64,000 nt of DNA from contig NW_026622874.1 of the NCBI RefSeq assembly GCF_023065955.2, positions 26,159,772 to 26,223,771 on the forward strand, written 5' to 3'. This stretch comes from Ursus arctos (Eukaryota > Chordata > Mammalia > Carnivora > Ursidae). Within the stretch, counting starts at the first letter, position 1, and the number at the start of each line of letters is the position of its first letter. Of the stretch, positions 1 through 13,199 are shown piece by piece. The position numbers were made by a program, and so were the translations under genes. The notes beneath the pieces were generated by a model. The model was not told where the DNA came from, ran no database searches, and worked only from the letters and a program-made list of their open reading frames with translations.

Positions 1-379
1 GGTGAACGACCCGCCGGAGCCCACTCCTCACCCCAGGCCTTCCCGAGTCACGGAAAAGTGAGGACAACAGTCCTTCCTCAGCTCCCCGCCCCTCTCCGTG
101 CCCCCAGCCCCGCCACACGGGGGCTCCCGCCCCACTGAGGGTGTACAATTCCACGTGCTTCCCCGTCATGGCAGAGGCTCTGGTTGGACATCCTGGGTTG
201 TGAAGGCGCATGAGCCAGGATGAGCGATGTGAGTTCTGGGCTGTGCCCAGACACCTCTGCCCCTCCTCCCCTCGGAGCCTCCCTTTTCCCAGGTCCCTTC
301 GCAGTGGCCTCCCTGAGCTCAGCAGGGGTGACCTGCTCATTGGCCAGTCATCTAAGCATCCGATTACGGGTCAGAACCC

Positions 380-575
380 ACTAGTGGTTTGTATTGTCAA
401 TTGAGTGGATCAAAAATTTGGGGCGGAATATGATGCATGGGATGGAATGGGAGAGAGGAGGGCAAGCATGGTTCACAGGACTTGCTTAGTGTTCGTGGTA
501 TGAATATATGTGTGCTGAGTTGAAAATGAGTTTCTTACTTGGGGTCATAGTCAAAATTTTTTGAAAACCACTGGT
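380..575. mobile_element. Old hAT (MER/Charlie-like) non-autonomous DNA transposon
   Basis: The right end reads ttgaaaaccactgg, the usual inverted terminus of mammalian hAT relics. The left end has ctagtggtttgt, a decayed counterpart. The interior is AT-rich and has no coding capacity. I recognise the class from the termini and do not name a family. Borders are approximate. Confidence 0.5.
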
Positions 576-911
576 CTGAAGAGTGTTCAGGACAACACAC
601 TGACCGATCCACAGTCTTCGGTGGATTCTGAGCATCGAGCTAATAAGCCTGCTGTTCCCGTCGTCAGAGGTTGGTTTGTTCAGCCCAGAGCAGGGCGCCT
701 ATGCGCAGTCAGGAGCACACAGCCAAGAGCGGACGGTTTGTCCCTCTCCCGGCGCTAGACCTCTGCCCGTTCTCTGCAGGGCACCCGAGTCCACAAACCG
801 CCATCGCTCCAGGCCTGGCTCTCTGGGTCTTCTGTGTTCCCTCCCCCGGGCCCTTTAAAATGTCTCTGTTACCTTCCTACCTTCCTTTCCATTCAAGAAA
901 ACCATCTCTTA

Positions 912-1010
912 GGATCAATAATAGCCAGTATTTGCTAAGCACCTACTATGTGCCTGGTGTGATCTGAGAACTTGATGTGCAAACAGTCCTCACGACAATT
1001 CTGAAAAGTG
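912..1010 (+). repeat. MIR SINE fragment (5' half)
   Basis: The text 'tttgctaagcacctacta' followed by tgtgcctggtg is the MIR core region. It is followed by a decayed 'cagtcctcacgacaattct' stretch. The 3' half is missing. Confidence 0.75.
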
Positions 1011-1682
1011 TTTCTTGCAGCCTGAAGACCTGGGTTCAACCTTCTTGCTGAGCAAGGGAGTGACGTGGGCCAGTACCCTCCCCACTCTGGAGCCTGGGGC
1101 ACCTGCGCCTGCCCTGAGTGGGGCAGCATGCAGGCCCGAGTCCACTCGGCAGTCATGCATGCGGCCGGGGAGGATGAAGTCGCCAGTCCTCTCTCCTTGG
1201 GCTGTTTTCTGCTCCAGCAGAGCCATTATTGTCCTCAAACCCTTGCCACCCATCCCCTCCCTGGAGTCCTGATCCAAAGAGCAAGGCTTCCACAGCCGCC
1301 ATGGCAGAGACTGAGGAAAACCTCCCAAGTTCTTTAAATTCTGTCATAAGGAATCCATCCCTTCTGCCCCTGTTTGTAGAGATGACAGCAGGACAGCATT
1401 TGATGCCAGTATGAAATAGTGCTCTATTAAAACATCTCTACGGTCTTCAGATCAAAAATTTGAAATAATGAAACCAGCAAAAGGATGTAATTCATCAAGA
1501 ATTGTCTAATTTTTAAATAGGCCAGCCTGGTGATTTAGAAACTGTTTTCACCGTGGCCACTGGGATCTGCCCGTCATCGAGGGTGGGTGGCCCCTGGGTT
1601 CAGAACTGCTGCCTACGTGCACAGGACTTTCTTCTTGCGATTATGGGGACTATTATGCTGTTATTTTAACATTCGCTGTTAT

Positions 1683-2095
1683 TATAATTTAAAATCTTTT
1701 TTATATCCTATAACAATGTCATCCAAGTATTCATTAAGTAGTGGTGGCAGTGCTCGTGCTGAAAAATGTACCCAAAAATCAATAACTTTGGTACGGAAGT
1801 TAAATGTGATAAAACGCTATGAAGAAGGCCAAGCGAGACCATGATATCCTAGGCTGTTAATTTAGGAGAGAGCATTCTGCAAGGTATTAGAGATAGTGCT
1901 GAGAAAATAAAAAGTAGCATTAAGGCAAAGATACACTTCACCGGTTATAGATTTATGTGCTTCCAGAATACATCCCCCCCTCCTACTTTTTACATTAATT
2001 CCTATGGGAAAATTAGTCTTAAAATACGTTCGTTTTGAATTATTCAGGGTCTCCTAGCACTTGTCCCTGGCGTAAAATGCAACCTCATTATATTG
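1683..2095 (+). mobile_element. Tigger/pogo-type DNA transposon fossil with transposase N-terminus
   Basis: An ATG at 1716 opens a short frame beginning MSSK and containing ITLVRKLNVIKRYEEGQ (ending near 1842). This is the N-terminal helix-turn-helix signature of Tigger (pogo/CENP-B-like) transposases. A stop follows. The sense then resumes in another frame at 1886-1930 with IRDSAEKIKSS, the next part of the same domain. Near 2000-2090 the text ttcctatgggaaaatt and acgttcgttttgaatt resembles a Tigger 3' end. The element is internally deleted, frameshifted and long inactive. The family level is secure by motif; the subfamily is not assigned. Confidence 0.75.
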
Positions 2096-2499
2096 AAAAT
2101 GCAAATATTCAGGGAGATGTAACAAATGAACAAAACCATTCGCACTAAGGTACAAATAGCTGATGTTCGGTCCTTTGTGTAGCCCAAGGGGAGGGAACTG
2201 TAAGCCTGAAAGAGGGTTTAGATCAGCAAGGAGGAATTAAAACTGAAAAAGAGTCAAATGTCCCAAAGCAGACAAAGGCCCCCTGCTGCATTAAGGGTCA
2301 CCTGGATTCCACAGGATGGAGTAGGCCCTACCCCACCGACAGCCAGAGGCAGGAGGAACGGGTCAGGAATACTGTGTAACTTTCGGCTACTTGAAAACCT
2401 AAAGCAGATCTCACCCCCCTGTTGACACTCATCTTCCTCGTGGGTCTCACTCTCATTCAGCATCCGTTCTGGTGCTATCCTATGTAGACCTCAGGAACC

Positions 2500-2640
2500 G
2501 GCCCTATGTGGCAGGTGCTACTACCCCCCCACCCCCATACAGAACTGAGAAGCCAAGGCTCAACCAGTTACATAGCTGGCCAGGGGCCCCAAGTTAGTAA
2601 CTGAGCAGAGATGTCCACCAGCCTCTGATGCCAAATCCAG
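2500..2640 (+). repeat. MIR SINE fragment
   Basis: The order 'agaactgagaagccaaggct' then 'acatagctggccaggggcc' then agttagtaactgagcag follows the MIR central to 3' order, with heavy decay. Confidence 0.6.
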
Positions 2641-3276
2641 TGTCCCCCAGATGTCTGGTGTGGCTCAAATAATCCTTGATAAAAGTGTTCACTCCACTGT
2701 CGTTCTTGCCTCCCCAGCTAGTCTCCCCCTCCTCTGGAATCGTCCCCAGCAGAGGTGGGTGCCAGGCCACGAATGCTCAGGGTCTGAACAAGGCCTCTGA
2801 TGATGAGAAGCCGCCGCCGGCCTGGAGGGAGGTCACGCATTCTTAGTATCTCTGGGGGAGGGCATCAGAGCTCCAAAGGCAGCTTGGGCTCTCCCTGAGT
2901 CCCTCTGCTTTGATGGTTTATCCCTGACAAGATGCCCTAATCTTCTATGACGTCATGATTGACTCCAAAGCAGCAGCATTGAGGGAGTTCGAAGGAACCT
3001 GAGCAGATGAATACGTTAAGGCAAAGAGCTTGGGAAGGGGCTTGCCGAGGCCCCAGAAAGAGGGGAAAGGGGACTGAAGTCCTGTCCATCCCGAAAGGCC
3101 AGCGCTGCAGGGGTCCTGGGAGGAGAGAGTGGAAGCCTCTGACTCCGGCACCCCTGCAGTGCTGTCCTGCTCACCTCCCACCAAAGCCAAGCTTGGTGCC
3201 AGCTGCCTCACCAAACCGGCCCCTACGCCTATGCCTCCTCACCACCACAGAACCCTTAAACTGTGTTTATGCAGCC

Positions 3277-3298
3277 AAAAATAATAATAATAATAATT
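3277..3298 (+). repeat. (AAT)n microsatellite
   Basis: About six perfect AAT units. Short and probably of no functional weight. Confidence 0.9.
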
Positions 3299-3959
3299 TC
3301 TCCATGTATGGATCAGATCTATGCAACACATGTGTGGGGGCCCAGGAAAGATCTAGAAGGGGATGCATGAAATGGTTGTTGCTTTTTTTTTTTTCATCAG
3401 GCCCAGAGCTGTGGGAGCTGCTGAGTTGATAAAAATTCTAGTCAAAGGCAAATGACCTTGGTGTTTTGTGAGTTTATGCATCTAAGATTCCCAGGTGGAG
3501 TTTGGCCAAACGCCCATCTGGAACCAGGGTGAAGGGCGCAGCACCTGGGGGCACAGCTATGAGTGAGGAGCTGGAGGGGGGCTCCAGGGGAGCAGGAGGG
3601 AACTTGGCCTTCCTGAGGGGTCGCAGCCCTGTCTAGGCCCAGGAAAGGCTCTGGGCTGCTCGGGAACCGGCACCGGAGGGCCAGAGCCACTAACCCTGGG
3701 GCCTGTAGAGGTCTCCACGCGGACCCTAGACAATAGGCCCGAGGGGGCTGGGGGAAGGGCAGGGTGGGCAGGAAGTTGTGCGGCTGACTGACTGGAGTCC
3801 CTCGGAGTGTGAAGACTGGCTCCTGCATCGGGGACTTCTGGAGACTTCCCGGGGTCCTCACCTCACAAGGAAGGGGGAGACCCTGCCCTGAGAAGGGAAC
3901 GCAGTTAACTGAAGTATGAGCTGAGGCAGGCCACGGTCCTGCTGTCACTGAGGAAGCCT

Positions 3960-4588
<629 letters not shown>

Positions 4589-5354
4589 CTAAGGCTGACC
4601 CACCAGGGCTCCCACCCGCCCGACAGCACCCCGATCCCCTGCGAGCCGACCGTTTCAGCCTCGGCATCCTGGTCTTCAGCTTTCCGGTGAGGCCTCGAGG
4701 ACCGGCCCCACCGGGCAATTGCATGGTGGGGGGAGGCTGGTGTGCAAAAGGCATCCAGCAAACACCTCTTTACACGCTCGCACAAGAGGAGCCAGGAGAC
4801 CCCACATGCCAGGGTCCACACTGCCGTTCTGGAGAAACTTGCCTTTGGCAGGAAGAGCGGGGCTCTCCCAAAGTCCTCTCTCTCCCATCTCTCTCCCTCA
4901 TCTGGCACACCCCGAAGCCCTCCCTGCCAGCCTCCATCCCCATCCCACACACAGCCCCCAAGATGTGTCGGTCTGAGGCGAGCCCAGGAATCTTCATATT
5001 CACACCATTGCCCCATTCCGGGCAAGGAGTCTGCGGATCTCAGTTTGAACAATGCTGCTTCGGGCCTCTTCCTGTTCTACATCTTTCTGGACCAGCACTG
5101 AGGCAAGAGGAAGGCGCCTGCTGCCCCCCGGGCCCAAGGTGGGAAGTGGGGAGAAGGAGACCCATTGAAAATAGAGTCTAATGGGGTCGTTGAAGCCCCT
5201 TCCTCATGCCGTCCATAGACAACAGAGCCACACGGGTGGTCATAGAGGCCAGAGGGGAATTTGGGGCCAGTGTAGACACGGGTGATGAAGGGGGGGTGCT
5301 CCACGGCAGGTGAGCCTTGCCTGCTTCAGGCGGGAGGGGTTGGAGAGGCAGGGG

Positions 5355-5640
5355 CAGAGTTTAAAACAGCAATCAACCTAATTATTCATGACATTTCACA
5401 CAGCAGAACTTTATCTTCTTCAGGATGAAAGACTTCGCCTAATGGATCTGGGGAAGGTTTGATTTTAATGGTCCTTTTAACTAATGCTTATAGGCAGCCT
5501 GATTTCCCCTGAAAGGACAGTACATATTTCATCCACATTAATACCAAATAAATTAATTATGGTCATGGCTATCATGATGAATCCCAGATTAATGCAGAAT
5601 GATGGGTCTCTTATGCAGTAATGATACCTGCTGGGGGGCT
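5355..5640. promoter_or_regulatory. AT-rich, homeodomain-site-rich island (candidate enhancer)
   Basis: An AT-rich block stands in GC-rich intron and matches no repeat I know. It carries many TAAT cores: ctaattattcatgac near 5378, ctaatggatctgg, taactaatgc, taaattaattatgg near 5547 and gattaatgcag near 5588. Clusters like this are typical of conserved enhancers in developmental genes. This is inference only; conservation and activity cannot be read from one sequence. Confidence 0.35.
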
Positions 5641-6639
5641 CCAGGGGCCTAGAGCAGGAGCAGCCAGCTGCCACTTCAGAGGCTCCCCGCCCAGCCACAC
5701 CGTGTCACAGAGAGAGAAGTGGGGGGTCTCTAAGTCTAGAAGTGTGGCCCAGGGGGCTGCTTTTCTGAGACAAGGTCTGAGAAGGGTGTTAGGGTTTGAG
5801 CGGCTGGGGAGTCTGGCTCGGAAGGACCCCAGACCTTGGTGTGGTGAGGAGGATGGGCGGTGTAGGAGCAGGCCTCCAGAACAGCTGTTCTCCAGCCCAC
5901 GGCTCAGGATGGACTCTGCAAACTACCCCTGAGTCATTCAGAATTGTGCAGTAGGAGGGGTTTCATCAGATTTTCAGAGGGGTACAGGACCCAGAAACAG
6001 AGAGTTAACATTTGTTGAATGAATAAATCAGCTCATAAAGAACCATGCTTTATAGAGGATGTACATGGGGATGGCTAAATCTGAGGATGGAGAACAAAGT
6101 ATACTGTCCATTCTAGAAAGTTCTACACCCCACAGAACACAGGTGAAACCAGGCTTCTTCAACAGCTGCTGTCTAACCAGGCCACCCATGTTAAAGAGGA
6201 AGGCAGGCAGACAGTTCTATCCTGTGTGAGTGGGTGCGTGTGTGTGTGTGAGGGACAAAGAGAAAGGAAGCCTGTGTGGATATGTGTTACTAGAGTGTGT
6301 TTTCAAAACGCCTGCCGTTTGTAGATGCTCTCCAGGCCAATTCACAAAGCAGGTGTTACAAGCGAACCCGCACCTTCAGCTCGCTCCCTGCAGGGCCTCT
6401 CACACAAAGCACTGCAAGTCCAGGGTCCAAATCCTTTGCTGCAGATGCTGGAACACAAACAGCTCCAGAGAGGAACGAGGGTTTTCCAAAAAGCCAGTCT
6501 GATCTTGTCAAGGGGAGGAGGGCTGAGGGGAGGCTCCGGAACAGAGTGAGGACCCCCCCTCGGAGAGGACCACATCTCTCCACAAAGAAGCAGCCCGTGG
6601 CTTTCAGTAGCCAGAAACCCACTTGACACCAGAGCCCCA

Positions 6640-6830
6640 GAGACATGAAAGATAACGGGGGTATAAATTTAATCTACATACCGACAGTGATTCATGTGTA
6701 AGGGGGGCAAGTGCACAAGAAAAATGAAAAATAAATGGACTTTCCCACCAGTGTTTTTTAGCAATTGAAGCAATTTTCCTGATTGTGGGATTTATACCGA
6801 TAGTAAGTGCAAGTTGCTCCTTATTACCTT
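6640..6830. promoter_or_regulatory. AT-rich intronic island (candidate enhancer)
   Basis: It contains agataac, ggtataaatttaatct, aaaaatgaaaaataaatgg and 'agcaattgaagcaatttt', with no repeat signature, between GC-rich flanks. GATA-, Hox- and C/EBP-like words are present, but such words are weak evidence on their own. Confidence 0.25.
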
Positions 6831-8579
6831 TCTCCCCTGGAGCACAGCCAGCGGGACCCTCGATGAAGGGACCATGCGCCCCGCCCTGAGGGGCACCCCC
6901 TGCAACCCGCTGGTCAGAGCCAGTGGCCCTGGAAGGAGACGCCACTGGGGGTGGGGGGGGTACCTGATGAACACACTGTCCCACGGCTTCCAGAGCTCAG
7001 ACCAGCCCGAGTCACGGATGAGACGGCCGTGCCTGGACGGCTAGATGACTCGTTCTGTGACAGGCAGTCATGAGACGGCCATAGTTCAAATTCCCTGGTC
7101 CAAACCCAGGTCAAACGGTGAACTTGGCCGCTGCGCAGAGAGGCAATGTCTCAGCAACCTGACCACATTTGAAGGATGCTGGGGTGAGGCGGTGCTGGGC
7201 GCCAGCCAAGGAAGAGTCTTCCGAGGGATGTTCCAGGCCATACCCCCTTCGTCCTATCCCAGGCCCTTGCTGCGTGCAGGGCCCTGCTCCTTTGGAGCCA
7301 CCGGCACCGCCCTGCTCACCGCGACAGTCTCTCTGGCCAGCCCTGCCTGGCCGAGCCTCCAGGGACCGCGGTCTCCCCGGGGAAGGCAGCTGGAGCCAAT
7401 CCAACTGACAAAGAAAATGCAGGAAGGAACTTGCTAATGGCCCACAGCGCTTTCCTCCTGGACCAGCATCACTGGAAATTCTCTTACCCCGCCCAGCATG
7501 GAGTCGGCAAGCGCCGGGCGCTGACCGAGGGAAGGAGCAAGGAGCGAACTCAGGAAAGGCTCCTTAAAACGTGGTCTCAGCCGTCAGGGAGGAACCAGCA
7601 CAAAACATAATCCTGCCACCCCCATCAAAAGCTTTTCCAACAAACGAATGGAACCCGGGTGGCAGCGGGGCCGCAGCTGAGGAAAACACGAAACCCGCAC
7701 CCCACTTTGTGCCATCCCGATGCTCGGTCCCGGAGGTCACGTGCCTGCCCAGCACAGCGCCGGCATTGCGATTCCTCCCAGCAGAGAGAAGCTGAGGCTG
7801 ACACTGGTGCGGGGGCGGCCGCCGCTCACAGGCAACGAGTGAGAAAAACGGGGCTTGAGCTCAGGCTTCCGACCACTCGCCTGGCACATGGCGGGTGTCA
7901 CAGCGAATGTCCCCTGGGAAGCCGGCTGTGGTGCCCCTACCCTGAGAAGGGAACCCAGGCAGAAGGGCCCTCCACAAGCCTCCCCAGCTGCTCTGAGCCA
8001 CAGACCAATGCGGAGGCTGCCCCGGGAGCCCTCACCCCGGGGGAGCCCCCCGACACACCGACCGACCCTGCTCAGCACCCTCCCCGCTTCTGCCCCCCGG
8101 GGGGCGGGCATGACGGGCCTGGGCTGCTGGCTGGGGAAATGCACCAGACAACATGGCCGACAGCCAGAGGCTGCCCCTGACCCCGGGAAGGGGGCCAGGC
8201 CTGTGTCCTTGGTCTCACCCTTGGCTCCGGGGCTCAGCCTGAGTCCCCGTCTGCCCATTTATCTGTCCACCCCTGCTGCTCTTGACAAGCCTGGTGGGAC
8301 CACTCTGCAGGCCAGGGACAAACTTGCAGAAAAGGGCAACAGGCAGGCCCTGCAGACACCACACCTTCTAGAAACAGATGCACGCAAATCCTGTACCACA
8401 GATGTTTGGCACATCCTGAGTTTGAGTTCTGCCCTATGATCCCAGGTTCCACGTTTGGGCATTGCAATACTACTAATTCACCAGCACCTACTGCGTGCTC
8501 CCTGATCCACAGACCACACCCTGCCCCCTCCCCGTGGTGGTCATTGCCAGCCCAGCCCCTCCCCCTCATCCCCTGGAGA

Positions 8580-11035
8580 ATTTAGCTCCTGTCCTTCCTG
8601 TCAGCATGCTTCCTGACTTTGCTATCCGCACAACAGTGCTTCCTGCCCCTGCTCCCTCAATCATTTGACCTCTTCCTTCAAGGTCAGGGCCTCTACCCTT
8701 CCTCAGCCACTCACTCCCATGGTCCACTTAGACTTTGCAGGAACTGCAGTGCCTCCAGGGGTGACTTCCAGGCACCTGCCCATCTGGCCACCACCTCCCG
8801 TCCATCCAGCTCCCGCCCTGCAGCACTGACTCCCATGGCTCTGCTGAGATAGGACCAGCTCATCCTTTCACTGCCCACAGGTCCTCATCCCCCTCCCAGC
8901 CTGGCTTCCTCCTTACCCAGCAAGGTCTCTGTGGTCCATCTCACCAGTCCTTCCCTTGCACACACCCTCACCTCGCCGCCCTGCCCTCCACCCTCTGCCG
9001 TCTCCACCCAGCACCTGACCTACCGCCTCACTGACTGGGCCCAGTTTAAATTTGTGATCCGTGACTCAAGAGGGCCTGAGGAGCACAGTACATCTCCCTA
9101 GTCCACTTGCTCTGCCATGCTCCCAGACCCCTCCTCCCTCCAGCCCCTCATCCGCAGTCCCAGCCCTTGGCTTCCTATTTCCCAAGAAGACCCGCCATGG
9201 GCCCCCACTCCCCTGTCCAGCCACCATCTGCCCTGCTTTCCCTCTGCCTCCTACTGCAGCACCAGCTGTGCCCCCTGTTTGAGGCCGACCACCCACGCAG
9301 GCACAAGTGCATGTCTTCTTGCCCAATAAGATCAGTCCTCCAGCAACTGTTCCTTTCGCCCCCACATGATTAATTTTCCCTCTCAACTCACTCTTCCCCA
9401 CCAGGGTACAATCGTGTTCTTGTTTCTGCCACTTCAAAAAACCCTCTCTTGACCCCACATCTCCCTCCATCTACCACCCACCTCTCTACTCTCTGTATAG
9501 GAAAACTCCTCAAAAGAAGGGTCTGCATGCAGGGCCTCTAACACCCCTATTCCCACTCTCCTCTTGAACCCACTGTAATGGTTAATGTTATGTGTCAACA
9601 TGACCAGGCCACGGGATGCCCAGATATTTGGTCAAACATTATTCTGAATGTGTCTGTGAGGTTGTTTTGGGATGAGATTAACAGATGAATCAGTCGGTTG
9701 AGGAAAGCAGATTGCCCTCCCTGTTGTGGGTGGGCCTCATCCAATCAGTTGAAGGCTTGACTAGACCAGAAAAGCTGACTCTCCCAAGAGTAAGAGAAAA
9801 TTCCTCCTGCCTGACTTCCTTGAGCTGGCACATTGGCTTTTTCTTGCCTTGACTTGAACTGAAACATCAGCTTTTCTTAGGTCTCCAGCCTGCTGGCTTT
9901 TGGACTGGAATTTACACTATCAGCTTTCCTGGGCCTCCAGCTTGCTGACTGCAGATCTCGGGGCTCCTCGGCCTCCAAAATCACAGGAACCAACCTTTAT
10001 AATAAATCTCTTTGTATTACACACACACCCCGTTGGTTCTTTTTCTCTGGAGAACCCCGACAGATACACACTCCAACTCAGGGTGCCACCCACAAATCCA
10101 CCCAAACGGCCCTTGCCAAGGTCACCCATGACCCCAGCATTGCTGACCCAGCGGTCAGGTCTCATCTTCCCTGACCTTTCAGTGGCATTGGCTCTCTTCC
10201 TGCTCCCTAGAACATGGTGCTCACTGGGCTCACACGGCTCTCCTGGTCCTGCCCCTCCCCTCCAGCAGCCTCTTGCCCAGACCTCCTGCCTAACTCCAGA
10301 CTGGTCTATCCCACTGCCTCCTCGGCCTCTCCGCTTGGATGTCCAAAACCAAACTCCTAATCCTCCCCCAGAGCTTGCCCCCCATCAGAGAATGGGGATT
10401 TCATCCTTCTGTGACTAAGGCTGAAAGCCTTGGACACCCGCACCCAGTCTGTCAGCACACCCTGTTGGGACTTCCCAAAATTCAATCAGAATTGGACCAC
10501 TTCTGACCATCGGCACCGCTGCCTCCCTAGTTCAGGCCACCACGAGGCCTTGCCCACAACTCACGGCTCTCCTGGCTTCAGCTCTTCCCCCACACAGCAG
10601 CCACAGTGCTCCCACCTCACTCCCCTGCTTGACACCTTCCAGGCTCAGGGTAAAAGCCCAAGTCCCTTTACTGGTCCACAAGACCCTCCAAGACGATCTA
10701 GCCTCCTCTCCTACACTCTGCCTGCTCACACGCCCAGCCACCCTGGCTCCTTGGCTTGGAATGCTCTCTCCCCAGATACCCGTGTGGCTCAGGTCTGCAT
10801 TTTCTGCAGGTCGCCCCTCACACGTTGCCTTCTCCAGGGGCATTCCTTGACCAGCTCTGCCCCGATCCAGCACTTTCTGCCATGTCTCCACCAGATGCAT
10901 GCGCTGCACAGTTCTCGTGTACAGTATCTCTCCATTTCTAGAAGGAAGCTCCATGCCAGCCTGGTCACCACTGAATCTAGCACCCACAGCAGTACCTGCC
11001 CAGGGTACATGTCCGATGAAAGCTGGTGAAACAAC
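8580..11035 (+). mobile_element. Long L2 (CR1-clade) LINE remnant, interrupted
   Basis: The C/T-rich sense strand reads like an L2 reverse-transcriptase region (aaaaaaccctctcttgaccc near 9436; 'ccttgccaaggtcacccatg' near 10112). It continues into the classic L2 3' end ('tcactcccctgcttgacacc' near 10618, ttggcttggaatgctctc near 10751, and 'agcagtacctgcccagggta' near 10989). It is one element cut by another repeat at 9576-10068; the L2 text picks up on both sides. All frames are broken. Borders are approximate, especially the left one. Confidence 0.75.
9576..10068 (+). mobile_element. Younger interspersed repeat inserted into the L2
   Basis: This is a roughly 490-bp block reading taatggttaatgttatgtg at the left, gtgggtgggcctcatccaat in the middle and tctctggagaaccccgac at the right. 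I recognise it as a common mammalian interspersed repeat but cannot give its family with confidence. The left end falls directly after an L2 'aacccactg' and the L2 resumes at about 10071, so it is a later insertion. Confidence 0.7.
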
Positions 11036-11059
11036 AGTGAAGGACCCGTGCCTGGGATA

Positions 11060-11175
11060 TGCAGTAACACACGTCCCCCATTTGTAGATGAGGAAACAAG
11101 TTCGGAGAGGGTAGAGAATGTGCCAGAGACCACATAGCCATGAACGGTGAAGCTGGGATTAGAACCCAATGCTCT
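11060..11175 (+). repeat. MIR SINE fragment
   Basis: The text 'ccatttgtagatgaggaaac', then gaccacatagccatgaac, then gctgggattagaaccca is the MIR central and 3' order. Confidence 0.85.
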
Positions 11176-11284
11176 TCCTTACATGCCATCGGGAGGCAGT
11201 CGGGCAGGGGCTCGCCCAGGCCCCCGCCAGCCTCTGTGTGGGGGGCGGGGGGGCTGTCATAGCACAGTGCCCTGTCCCGAGGAA

Positions 11285-11475
11285 ACAAAATACTGCATAA
11301 CTTAATTTTACACTTTAATTGCTTGGTGGTGATTTACGGCAAGCTGTATATTTTTTTCCCAGCTGACACTTCCCTCCATGTATTTCTTTTATCTATCACC
11401 GCACTTGACAGGTGTGTTGCTGATATTTACTGTTACTGTATGTACCAATATTTCCAACATATATCACCACCCCAG
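11285..11475. promoter_or_regulatory. AT-rich intronic island (candidate enhancer)
   Basis: The text 'taacttaattttacacttta' leads into attgcttggtggtgattta and then a T-rich stretch with cagctgac and gatatttactgttactg. It lies between MIRs but is not repeat-like. TTAAT/ATTG words are suitable for LIM-homeodomain or NK proteins. Inference only. Confidence 0.3.
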
Positions 11476-11767
11476 CCATGTCACGGGCACGTAAAGTTCT
11501 GCCCAAGAATGGTCAGCCTTCTCCAGACATAGACAAGGGCCATATTTGGAGAAGGCCTGACACCAGAAAGTGTCAGAGCCTTGGGGAGTGGAGACACAGC
11601 CCCCCACAACACACACTTACACGTACACCTCCCAGACCCACTGGAACGGCCCCACGGGGCTCTGCCTTTTGTTAGGGGTTGGGGTGGGGCTAACGATGCT
11701 TTTTTTCTTAACAAACATTCAATATTATTCTGAGATGAATGCTACTAGAAAAGCTTTAGAATCAAGT

Positions 11768-11880
11768 GACCTAGTCCACCCCCTCACTTAACACAGAACA
11801 AACTGGGGCCCAGGGAGGGGTAGTGACTTGTCCAAGATCACTTAGCTCCGTTAGTGGCAGAAAAGGGGCTAGAGCCCAGC
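11768..11880 (+). repeat. MIR-like fragment
   Basis: The sequence aactggggcccagggagggg then 'gtgacttgtccaagatcact' then tagtggcagaaaaggggctag matches the MIR order of events. It is decayed. Confidence 0.65.
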
Positions 11881-13199
11881 TCCCCCTTTCCCTCAGCCAT
11901 GCTTCCCCTCTTCCCTGCTGGGGGTAGATTTGTTTCCCAAGAGCCAATGGGACATTGGATCCGACCCTCCTCTACAAGAGTCCAGCCCACCTCCCTTAAT
12001 CCGGGTAAACACACACCGGGCACATAGTCAGCACACAATCTCATAGGAGCTGTGTCCTATAAACCACACAACAGCCCTCACAGGTAGATAGGCCATTCCC
12101 TTTCCACAGATGGGGCCAGGCTAGGAGCTGTCACCCCTGCCCACCCCGACCCTCCAGCCACCTAATCTGCTTACTCCAAGCTAGTTCTTCTCTGCCCAGG
12201 TGTTTGCTCACCTGTCACCAAAGTACTCAGTGCACAAGAGCCACCTGGGACGTCCGCTTCAAAGCAGAAGAGCCACCCCTGACCCCCGATTCCAGGCCCA
12301 GAGTCCGCACATTCAGCAAGGCCCCTGGAAGGCTCCCATGCAGCTGTGACGTGGCCACTCAGAGAAGCCCCAAGCAGCAGATGTTCTCAGAGCTCCTGGC
12401 ATCCGCAGGGGGCTGGCTGGTTCTTGAGTCCCTCAAGACCTCAATGGTGGTGTGGCAGGCATTGTGACAGGCAGCAGCAGGGACATTCAGGGACAGAGGT
12501 CCTAGCCAAAGCCTCCCGCCAGACTGATCTACTACGCTGACACCGCACTCCCACCACAGGGCCGCATGCCACTCAAGCAGACCTTCTGGGGGCAGATGCC
12601 CAGGAGCCAGAGCCCCAAGCCAGACACTGGCCCCTCATGTGTGACCGGGGCCAGAGGACCCTCAGGAAGGGATCACAGCTGGCAAGTGCTGGGCAGGGAG
12701 TTTCAGGATGCCTGACAGGGAGAAGCTTCAAGAGGCACAGAGGGGTGGTGATGGGCTGAGAGAGGGCACAGGCGGGGGGGGGCAGAAAGAGAGAGCATTT
12801 GGGAGCTGGGGGCCATGACTAAACGCCTGGGATGGAGGTGAAGGAGAGAGAAGGTGGTTGAGCCCCAGCAGTGAAGGGACCAGGCACTACCGCTGCTGGC
12901 CGGTGTGTTTTCCTGGGATGAAGAGGCAGCTCCACACGTCCCTCTCCGACGGCACCCACGCCCCTCTGCTTGGGGACCCGCTTCCACAGCCCAGATGCCA
13001 TCCGACTCCCAGTGTGATTTGCAACCACCTTGTTCCAAACAGATTCCCCAAGGCCGAGAAGTCTCTGGGATGCAGGTCCCACAGATGTCAGCCTAGCCCC
13101 AGGCTGGGCTCCGGGAGGGGGGGCCGGCACAGCTGAAGTGGGGCCTCCGGGGGGGCAGACAGATAATCCTCGGACTCATCACGGCCTGAGCTACAGCCT

